DNA of 64,000 nucleotides from contig JARWKL010000002.1 of NCBI GenBank assembly GCA_029961685.1, forward strand, positions 27,992,908 through 28,056,907. Reading direction: 5' to 3'. The translations under genes were made by a program, and so were the position numbers. The DNA comes from Aristolochia californica (Eukaryota > Streptophyta > Magnoliopsida > Piperales > Aristolochiaceae). This document shows, piece by piece, positions 51,924 through 62,528 of this stretch (position 1 is the first letter of the stretch; every line of letters begins with the position of its first letter). The notes below the pieces were generated by a model. It worked only from the letters and a program-made list of their open reading frames with translations, made no database searches and was not told where the DNA came from.

Positions 51924-53309
51924 GTGGTGGATATGCATGCCAGAAACATAATGAGGATGCAAGTTGACCTAGTGATCCAAAAATTTCGAGTAGAAAAAAT
52001 CAAATTCTCAAGTGGTTGAATATTTACCAGAGCCAAACAACCCATGTTTTGCCTATCCATAAAAATCACAGATACTTTTTAGAACTATCTCTCTCAGCAT
52101 TTGTGCATTTACATTTTATGATGTTCAAAATTTGTTTTCAGATCCAAACTTGAGTTTTCACTCTCCCATTTTTTCCTAACCAAAAAAGATATAAGGCATA
52201 AAAAAGGGAAATTTTATAGTTCATGTAAGCAAACAAGTTTTGAAAATTATTTCACGCACTAAAAATGAACTCCAAGGTTTTGTTATCCATGTTTAGCAAA
52301 AACCACTAGTACTCCCCTAATAATAAGCTTGGTGGAATTTTATAGAAAAGGGACTTCTAACTGATCCTAACATGCTTTAAATGTGGTGGATATGCAAGCC
52401 AGAAACATGTAGAGGATGCAAGTGGACCTAGTGATCCAAAAATTTCAAGAAGTAGTAAAAATCAAATTCTCAAGTGGTTTGATATTTACTAGAGCCAAAC
52501 AACCCACTTTTTGCTTATCCTTAAAAATAACAGATACTTTTTGGAACTATCTCTCTCAGAATTTGTGCATTTGCATTTTATGATGTTCAAAATTTATTTT
52601 CAGATCCAAAATTGAGTTTTCCCTCTCCCATTTTTCTCGTAAACCAAAAAGATATAAGGCATAACAAAATGAAAACTTAAGAGTTCATGTATGCAAAAAA
52701 ATTTGAAAATTATTTCACGCACTAAAAATGAACTCCAAGGTTTTTTATCCATGTTATGGACTTTCCACTAGTACAACCCCTAATAATAAGCTTGGTGGAA
52801 TTTTAAAGGAAAGGGACTTCTAACTGATCCTAACATTCTTTAAATGTGGTGGATATGCATGCCAGAAACATGTTGAGGATGCAAGTGGACCTATTAATCC
52901 AAAAATTTCAAATAGTAGAAAAAATCAAATTTTCACGCGGTTGGATATTTACCATAGCCAAACAACCCACTTTTTGCCAATCCTTAAAAAGAACAGATAC
53001 TTTTTGGAACTATCTCTCTCAGCATTTGTGCATTTCCATTTTGGATGTTCAAAATTTGTTTTCAGATCCAAACTTGAGTTTTCACTCTCCCATTTTTCTC
53101 GTAAAAAAAAAAAGATTTAAGGCATAACAAAATGAAAATTTTAGAGTTCATGTATGCAAAAAAAATTGAAAATTATTTCATGCACTTAAAATGAACTCCA
53201 TGGTTTTGTTATTCATGTTTGGGAAATTCCACTAGTTAAACCCCTAAAAATAAGCTTGGTGGAATTTTATAGGAAAGGGACTTCTAACTGATCCTAACAT
53301 GCTTTAAAT
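51924..53309. repeat. Units related to the right-end seven-unit block (starts 51924, 52383, 52846)
   Basis: With the preceding unit at 51461, these follow the same order of types as 59306, 59768, 60225 and 60690: a ggaacttaatctctc unit, a tcctaacttgc unit with gcattttatgatg, a ttgcttatcc unit with gcattttatgatg, and a unit preceded by taacattcttt. This looks like an older copy of the same order about 7.8 kb away. Confidence 0.7.
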
Positions 53310-56079
53310 GAGGTGGATATGAATGCCAAAAACATGTTGAGGTTGCAAGTGGACCAATTAATCCAAAATTTTCAAGGAGTAGAAAAAATAAAATTCTCAA
53401 GTGGTTGGATATTTACCAAAGCCAAACAACCCACTTTTTGCCTATCCTAAAAACTCATGGATCCTTTTTGGAACTATCTCTCTCAGCATTTGTGCATTTC
53501 TATTTTGGATGTTCGAAATTTGTTTTCAGATCCAAACTTGAGTTTTGACTCTCCCATTTTTTTGGTAAACAAAAAGATATAAGGCATAACAAAATGAAAA
53601 TTTTAGAGTTCATGTATGCAAAAAAATTTGAATATTATTTCACGCACTAAAAATGAACTCCAGGGTTTTGTTATCCATGTTTGGGAAATTCCACTAGTAC
53701 AACCCCTAATAATAAGCTAGGAGGAATTTTATAGGAAAGGGACTTCTAACTGATCCTAACATGCTTTAAATGTGGTGGATATGCATGCCAGAAACATGTT
53801 GAGGATGCAAGTGGACCTATTGATCCAAAAATTTCAAAGAGTAGAAAAAATCAAATTTTCAAGTGGTTGCATATTTACCAGAGCCAAACAACCCACTTTT
53901 TGCCTATCCTTAAAAGTCACAGATAATTTTTGGAACTATCTCTCCAAGCATTTGTGCATTTCCATTTTGGATGTTCAAAATTTTTTTCCAGATCCAAACT
54001 TGAGTTTTCACTCCGCCATTTTTCATATAAACAAAAAAGATATTATGCATAACTATATGAAAATTTTAGAGTTCATGTATGCAAAAAAATTTGAAAATTT
54101 TATCACGCACTAAAAATGAACTCCAAGGTTTTGTTATCATGTTTGGGAAATTACATTAGTACAACCACTATTAATAAGCTTGGTGGAATTTTATAGGAAA
54201 CAGACTTCTAACTGATCCTAACATGCTTTAAATGTGGTGGATATGCATGCCTGAAACAAGTTGAGGATGCGAGTGGACCTAGTGATCCAAAAATTTCAAA
54301 GAGTAGAAAAATCAAATTTTCAAGTGGTTGGATATTTACCAGAGCCAAACAACCCACTTTTTGCCAATCCTTAAAAATCACAGATACTTTTTGGAACTAT
54401 CTCTCTCAGTATTTCTGCATTTCAATTTTGGATGTCGAAAATTTGTTTTCAGATCCAAACTTGAGTTTTCACTCTCCCATTTTTCTCGTAAACAAAAAAG
54501 ATTTAAGGCATAGCAAAATGAAAATTTTAGAGTTCATGTATGCAAAAAAATTTGAAAATTATTTCACGCAGTCAAAATGAACTCCAAGGTTTTGCTATCC
54601 ATGTTTGGGAAATTCCACTAGTACAACCTCTAATAATAAGCTTGGTGGAATTTTATAGGAAAGGGACTTCTAACTGATCCTAACATGCTTTAATTGTGGT
54701 GAATCTGCATGCCAGGAACATGTTTAGGATGCAAGTATACCTAGTGATCCAAAATTTCAAGTAGTAGAAAAAATAAAATTCTCAAGTGGTTGGATATTTA
54801 CCAGAGCCAAACAACCCACTTTTTGCCTATCCTTAAAAATCAAAGAAACTTTTTGGAACTATCTCTCTCAGCATTTGTGCATTTCCATTTTGGATGTTCA
54901 AAATTTTTTTCAGATATAAACTTGAGCTTTCACTCTCCCATTTTTCTCGTAAACAAAAAAGATATAAAGCATAACAAATTGGAAAATTTAGAATTCAAGT
55001 ATGCAAAAAAAATTGCAAATTATTTCACGCAATAAAAATGATCTCCAAGGTTTTGTTATCCATGTTTGGGAAATTCCACTAGTACAACCCATAATAATAA
55101 GGTTCGTGGAATTTTATAGGAAAGGGACTTCTAACTGATCCTAATATGCTTTAAATGTGGTGGATATGCATGCCAGAACCATGTTGAGCATGCAACTGGA
55201 CCTAGGGATCCGAAAATTTCAAGTAGAAAAAATCAAATTCTCAAGTGGTTGGATATTTACCAGAGCCAAACAACCCACTTTTGGCCTATCCTTAAAAATC
55301 ACAGATACTTTTTGGGACTATCTGTCTCAGCATTTGTGCATTTCCATTTTTGAAATTTCAAAATTTGTTTTCAGATCCAAACTTGAGTGTTCACTCTCCC
55401 ATTTTTCTCGTAAAAAAAAAAGATTTAAGGCATAACAAAATGAAAATTTTAGAGTTCATGTATGCAAAAAAATTTGAAAATTATATCACGCAGTAAAAAT
55501 GAACTCCAAGGTTTTGCTATCCATGTTTGGGAAATTCCACTAGTACAACCTCTAATAATAAGCTTGGTGGAATTTTATAGGAAAGGGACTTCTAACTGAT
55601 CCTAACATGCTTTAATTGTGGTGGATCTGCATGCCAGGAACATGTTTAGGATGCAAGTATACCTAGTGATCCAAAATTTCAAGTAGTAGAAAAAATAAAA
55701 TTCTCAAGTGGTTGGATATTTACCAGAGCCAAACAACCCACTTTTTGCCTATCCATAAAAATCAAAGAAACTTTTTGGAACTATCTCTCTCAGCATTTGT
55801 GCATTTCCATTTTGGATGTTCAAAATTTTTTTTCAGATATAAACTTGAGCTTTCACTCTCCCATTTTTCTCGTAAACAAAAAAGATATAAAGCATAACAA
55901 ATTGAAAAATTTAGAATTCAAGTATGCAAAAAAAATTGCAAATTATTTCACGCAATAAAAATGATCTCCATGGTTTTGTTATCCATGTTTGGGAAATTCC
56001 ACTAGTACAACCCCTAATAATAAGCTCGGTGGAATTTTATAGGAAAGGGACTTGTAACTGATCCTAACTTGCTTTAAAT
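53310..56079. repeat. Six-unit block, copy 1
   Basis: Units at 53310, 53772 and 54234 correspond to 56080, 56542 and 57004 at an offset of 2770 bp. Markers are gaggtt(g/a)caagtgg with ccaaaattttcaagg, aaagtcacagataatttttgg with aactatatgaaaatt, and gcctgaaacaagttgagg style starts. Both copies have a missing c in ttgttatcatgtttggg followed by ttacattagtacaacc. Confidence 0.85.
54436..55969. repeat. Nested two-unit duplication
   Basis: Bases about 54436-55047 recur at 55358-55969, an offset of 922 bp. Both copies share ttttgctatcc, caacctctaataat, catgtttaggatgcaag, gtatacctagtgatcc, atcaaagaaactttttgg, cagatataaacttgagc, ttgcaaattatttc and cgcaataaaaatgatctcc. Very few differences are seen, so it is recent. 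It lies inside the six-unit block and contributes to its length. Confidence 0.9.
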
Positions 56080-57463
56080 GTGGTGGATATGCATGCCAGA
56101 AACATGTTGAGGTTACAAGTGGACCTATTGATCCAAAATTTTCAAGGCGTAGAAAAAATAAAATTCTGAAGTGGTTGGATATGTACCAGAGCCAAATAAC
56201 CCAGTTTTTGCCTATCCTTAAAACGCACGGATACTTTTTGGAACTATCTCTCTCAGCATTTGTGCATTTCCATTTTGGATGTTCGAAATTTGTTTTCAGA
56301 TCCAAACTTGAGTTTTGACCCTCCTATTTTTCTCGTAAAGAAAAAGATATAAGGCATAACAAAATGAAAATTTTAGAGTTCATGTATGCAAAAAAATTTG
56401 AGAATTATTTCACGCACTAAAAATGAACTTCAGGGTTTTGTTATCCAAGTTTGGGAAATTCCACTAGTACAACCCCAAATAATAAGCTTGGTGGAATTTT
56501 ATAGTAAAGGGACTTCTAGCTGATCCTAACATGCTTTAAATGTGGTGGATATGTGTGCTAGAAACATGATGAGGATGCAAGTGGACCTATTGATCCAAAA
56601 TTTTCAAGGAGTAGAAAAAATCAAATTATCAAGTGGTTGGATATATACCAGAGCCAAACAACCCACTTTTTACCTATCCTTAAAAGTCACAGATAATTTT
56701 TGGAACTATCTCTCTAAGCATTTGTGCATTTCCATTTTGGAAGTTCAAAATTTGTTTCGAGATCCAAACTTGAGTTTTGACTCTGCCATTTTTCTCGTAA
56801 ACAGAAAAGATATTACACATAACTATATGAAAATTTTAGAGTTCATGTATGGAAAAAAATTTGAAAATTATTTCACGCACTAAAAATGAACTCCAAGGTT
56901 TTGTTATCATGTTTGGGAAATTACATTAGTACAACCACTAATAATAAGCTTGGTGGAATTTTATAGGAAAGGGACTTCTAACTGATCCTAACATGCTTTA
57001 AATGTGGTGGATATGCATGCCTGAAACAAGTTCAGGATGCGAGTGGACCTAGTGATCCAAAATTTTCAAAGAGTACAAAAATCAAATTTTCAAGTGGTTG
57101 GATATTTACAAGAGCCAAACAAGCCACTTTTTGCCTATCCTTCAAAATCACAGATACTTTTGGAACTATCTCTCTCAGCGTTTGTGCATTTCCAATTTGG
57201 ATGTTCAAAATTTGTTTTAAGATCCAAATTTGAGTTTTCACTCTCCCATTTATCTCGAAAACAAAAAAGATATAAGGCATAACAAAATGAAAATTTTAGA
57301 CTTCAAATATGCAAAAAAATTTGAAAATTATTTCACGCACCAAAAATGAACTCCAAGTTTTGTTATCCATGTTTGGGAAATTCCACTAGTACAAGCCCTA
57401 ATAATAAGCTTGGTGAAATTTTATAGGAAAGGGACTTCTAACTGATCCTAACATGCTTTAAAT
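56080..57463. repeat. Six-unit block, partial copy 2
   Basis: Units at 56080, 56542 and 57004 repeat 53310, 53772 and 54234. The fourth unit of the block, at 57464, is unrelated to its expected partner at 54696, so copy 2 stops after three units. Confidence 0.83.
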
Positions 57464-59305
57464 GTGGTGGATATGCATGCCAGAAACATGTTGAGGATGC
57501 AAGTGGACCTATTCATCCAAAAATTACAAAGAGTAGAAAAAATCAAATTTTCAAGTGGTTGGATAATTACCAGAGCCAAACAACCCACTTTTTGCCTAAC
57601 CTTAAAAATCACAGATACTTTTTGGAACTATCTCTCCCAGAATTTGTGCATTTCCATTATAGATGTTCAAAATTTGTTTTCAGATCCAAACTTGAGTTTT
57701 CACTCTCCCATTTTTCTCGTAAAAAAAAATGGTATAAGGCATAACAAAATGAAAATTTTAGAGTTCATGTATGCAAAAAAATTTGAAAATTATTTCACGA
57801 ACTAAAAATGAACTGCAGGGTTTTTTTATCCATGTTATGGAAATTGCATTAGTACAACCCCAAATAATTAGCTTGGTGGAATTTTATAGGAAAGGGACCT
57901 CTAACTGGTCCTAACATGCTTTAAATGTGGTGGATCTGCATGCCAGAAACATGTTGAGGATGCAAGTGGACCTAGTGATCCAAAAATTTCAAGGAGTAGA
58001 AAAAATCAAATTCTCAAGTGGTTGGATATTTAGCAGAGCCAAACAACCCACTTTTTGCCTATCCTAAAAAATCACAGATACTTTTTTGAACTATCTCTCT
58101 CAGCATTTGTGCATTTCCATTTTGGATGTTTAAAATTTGTTTTCAGATCCAAACATGAGTTTTCACTCTCCCATTTTTCTCGTAAACAAAAAAGATATAA
58201 GGCATAACAAAATGAAAATTTTAGAGTTCATGTATGCAATGAAATTTGAAAATTATTTCACGCACTAAAAATGAACTCCAAGGTTTTGTTGTCCATGTTA
58301 TGGAAATTCCACTAGTACAACCGCTAATAATAAGCTTGGTGGAATTTTATAGGAAAGGGACTTCTAACAGATCCTAACTTGCTTTAAATGTGGTGGATAT
58401 GCATGCCAGAAACATGTTGAGGATGCAAGTGGACCTAGTGATCCAAAAATTTCAAGAAGTGGAAAAAATAAAATTCTCAAGTAGTTGGATATTTACCAGA
58501 GCCAAACAACCCACTTTTTGCCTAAAAAATCATTGATACTTTTTTGAACTATCTCTCTCAACATTTGTGCATTTCCATTTTGGATGTTTAAAATTTGTTT
58601 TCAGATCCAAACTTGAGTTTTCACTCTCCCATTTTTCTCCTAAACAAAAATGATATAAGGCATAACAAAATGAAAATTTTTGAGTTCATGTATGCAAAAA
58701 AATTTGAAAATTATTTCACGCACTAAAAATGAACTCCCAGGTTTTGTTTTCCTTGTTTGGGAAATTCCACTAGTACAACCCCTAAAAATAAGTTTGGTGG
58801 AATTTTATAGTAAAGGGACTTCTAACTGATCCTAACTTGCTTTAAATGTGGTGGATATGCATGCCAGAAACATGTTGAGGATGCAAGAGGACCTAGTGAT
58901 CCAAAAATTTCGAGTAGAAAAAATAATATTCTCAATTGGTTGGATATTTACCAGAGCCAAACAACCCACGTTTTGCCTATCCATAAAAATGACAGATACT
59001 TTTTGGAACTATCTCTGTCAGCATTTGTGCATTTGCATTTTATGATGTTCAAAATTTGTTTTCAGATCCAAACTTCAGTTTTCACTCTCCCATTTTTTCC
59101 TAAACTAAAAAGATATATGGCATAAAAAAAGGAAAATTTTATATTCATGTAAGCAAAAAAAATTGAAAATAATTTCACGCACTAAAAATGAACTCCAAGG
59201 TTTTGTTATCCATGTTTAGGAAATACCACTAGTACTCCCCTAATAATAAGCTCGGTGGAATTTAATGGGAAAGGGACTTCTAACTGATCCTAACATGCTT
59301 TAAAT
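57464..59305. repeat. Mixed units (starts 57464, 57927, 58390, 58848)
   Basis: The unit at 58390 shares ttcaagaagtgg and a short cctaaaaaatca with the one at 62066. The unit at 58848 is the same type as 59768, two units later (tttccttgtttggg before it, ataagtttggtgg, atagtaaaggg, tcctaacttgc). Relative to 62066-62529, one extra unit (58848) therefore lies between 58390 and 59306. Confidence 0.8.
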
Positions 59306-62300
59306 GTGGTTCATATGCATGCCAGAAAAAAGTTGAGGATGCAAGTGGACCTAGTGATCCAGAAATTTCAAGGAGTAGAAAAAATCAAATTCTCAAGTGC
59401 TTGGAAATTTACGAGAGCCAAACAACCCACTTTTTTCCTATCCTTAAAAATCACAGATACTTTTTGGAACTTAATCTCTCAGCATTTGTGCATTTCCATT
59501 TTGGATGTTCGAAATTTGTTTTCAGATCCAAACCTGAGTTTTCACTCTCCCATTTTTCTCGTAAACAAAAAAGGTATAAGCCATAACAAAATGAAAATTT
59601 TACAGTTCATATATGCAAAAAAATTTGAAAATTATTTCAGGCACTAAAAATGAACTCCAAGGTTTTGTTTTCCTTGTTTGGGAAATTCCACTAGTACAAC
59701 CCCTAAAAATAAGTTTGGTGGAATTTTATAGTAAAGGACTTCTAACTGATCCTAACTTGCTTTAAATGTGGTAGATATGCATGCCAGAAACATGTTGAGG
59801 ATGCAAGTGGAACTAGTGATCCAAAAATTTCGAGTAGAAAAAATCAAATTCTCAATTGGTTGGAAATTTACCAAAGCCAAACAACCCACGTTTTGCCTAT
59901 CCATAAAAATCACAGATACTTTTTGGAACTATCTCTCTCAGCATTTGTGCATTTGCATTTTATGATGTTCAAAATTTGTTTTCAGATCCAAACTTGAGTT
60001 TGCACTCTCCCATTTTTTCCTAAACAAAAAAGATATAAGGCATAAAAAAAGTAAAATTTTATAGTTCATGTAAGCAAAAAAGTTTGAAAATTATTTCACG
60101 CACTAAAAATGAACTCCAAGGTTTTGTTATCCGTTTAGGAAATACCACTAGTATTCCCCTAATAATAAGCTTGGTGGAATTTTATAGGAAAGGGACTTCA
60201 AACTAATCCTAACATGCTTTAAATGTGGTGGATATGCAAGCCAGATACATGTTGAGGATGCAAGTGGACCTAGTGATCCAAAAATTTCAAGGAGTAGAAA
60301 AAATCAAATGCTCAAGTGGTTGGATATTTACTAGAGCCAAACAACCCACTTTTTGCTTATCCTTAAAAATCACATATACTTTTTGGAACTATCTCTCTCA
60401 GCATTTGTGCATTTGCATTTTATGATGTTTAAAAAAAAATTTTCAGATCAAAACTTGAGTTTTCACTCTCCCATTTTTCTCGTAAACAAAACAAATATAA
60501 GGCATAACAAAATGAAAATTTAAGACTTCATGTATGCAAAAAAATTTGAAAATTATTTCACGCACTCAAAATGAACTCCATGGTTTTTTTATCCATGTTA
60601 TGGAATTTCCACTAGTACAACCCCTAATAATAAGCTTGGTGGAATTTTATAGGAAAGGGACTTCTAACTGACCCTAACATTCTTTAAATGTGGTGGATCT
60701 GCATTCCAGGAACATGTTGAGGATGCAAGTATACCTAGTGATCCAAAATTCAAGGAGTAGAAAAAATAAAATTCACAAGTGGTTGGATATTTACCAGAGC
60801 CAAACAACCCACTTTTTGCCTATCCATAAAAATCACAGATACTTTTTGGATCTATCTCTCCCAGCATTTGTGGATTTCCATTTTGGATGTTCAAAATTTG
60901 TTTTCAGATCCAAACTTGAGTTTTCACTCTCCCATTTTTCTTGTAAACAAAAAAGATATAAGGCATAACCAAAAGAAAATTTTAGAGTTCATGTATGCAA
61001 AAAAAATTGAAAATTATTTCACGCACTAAAAATGAACTCCAAGGTTTTGTTCTCCATGTTTGGGAAATTCCACTAGTACAACCCAAGCTTGGTGGAATTT
61101 TATAGGAAAGGGACTTCTAAATGATCCTAACATGCTTTAAATGTGGTGGATATGCATACCACAAACATGTTGAGGATGCAAGTGGACCTAGCGATCCAAA
61201 AATTTCGAGTAGAAAAAATCAAATTCTCAAGTGGTTGGATATTTACCAGAGCCAAACAACCCACTTTTTGCCTATCCTTAAAAATCACAGATTCTTTTTG
61301 GAACTATATCTCTCAGCATTTGTGCATTTCCATTTTTGGATGTTCAAAATTTGTTTTCAGATCCAAACTTGACTTTTCACTCTCCCATTTTTCTCCTAAC
61401 CAAAGAAGATTTAAGGCATAACAAAATGAAAATTTTAGAGTTCATGTATGCAAAAAAATTTGAAAATTACATCACGCTCTAAAAATGAACTCCAGGGTTT
61501 TGTTATCCATGTTTGGGAAATTCCACTAGTCCAACCCCAAACAATAAGCTTGGTGGAATTTTAGAGGAAAGGGACTTCTAACTGATCCTAACTTGCTTTA
61601 AATGTGGTGGATCTTTGTGCGAGAAACATGTTGAGGATGCAAGTGGAACTAATGATCCAAAAATTTCTAGAAGCATACAAATTAAAATTCTCAAGTGGTT
61701 GGATATTTACCAGAGCCAAACAACCCACTTTTTGCCTATCATTAAAAATCACTGATACTTTTGGAACTATCTCTCTCAGCATTTGTGCATTTCCATTTTG
61801 GATGTTCAAAATTTGGTTTCAGATCCAAACTTGAGTTTTCACTCTCCCATTTTTCTCGTAAGCAAAAAAGATATAAGGCATAACAAAAAGAAAATTTTAG
61901 AGTTCATGCATGCAAAAAAAATTGAAAATTATTTCACGCACTAAAAATGAACTCCTAGGTTTTGTTATCCATGTTATGGAAATTCCACTTGTACAACACC
62001 AAATAATAAGCTTGGTGGAATTTTATAGGAAAGGGACTTCTAACTGGTCCTAACATGCTTTAAATGTGGTGGATCTGCATGCCAGAAACATGTTGAGGAT
62101 GCAAGTGGACCTAGTGATTCAAAAATTTCAAGAAGTGGAAAAAATAAAATTCTCAAGTGGTTGGATATTTTCCAGAGCCAAACAACCCACTTTTTGCCTA
62201 TCCTAAAAAATCACAGATACTTTTTTTAACTATCTCTCTCAGCATTTGTGCATTTCCATTATGGATGTTTAAAATTTGTTTTCATATCCAAACTTGAGTT

Positions 62301-62528
62301 TTCACTCTACCATTTTTCTCCTAAATAAAAACGATATAAGGCATCACAAAATGAAAATTTTAGAGTTCATGTATGCAAAAAAATTTGAAAATTATTTCAC
62401 GCACTGAAAATGAACTCCAAGGTTTTGTTATCCATGTTATGGAAATTCCACTAGTACAACCCCTCATAATAAGCTTGGTGGAATTTTATGGGAAAGGGAC
62501 TTCTAACTGATCCTAACATGCTTTAAAT
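59306..62528. repeat. Seven-unit higher-order repeat, copy 1
   Basis: Units start at 59306, 59768, 60225, 60690, 61143, 61604 and 62066. The first four are followed by same-type units at 62529, 62990, 63450 and 63915, with offsets of 3223, 3222, 3225 and 3225 bp. Shared markers include ttttttcctatcc with ggaacttaatctctc and ggtataagcc (first), tcctaacttgc (second), ttgcttatcc and gcattttatgatg (third), and taacattctttaaatg (fourth). About 10 bp are missing at 61085, where acaaccc joins aagcttgg. Confidence 0.85.
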
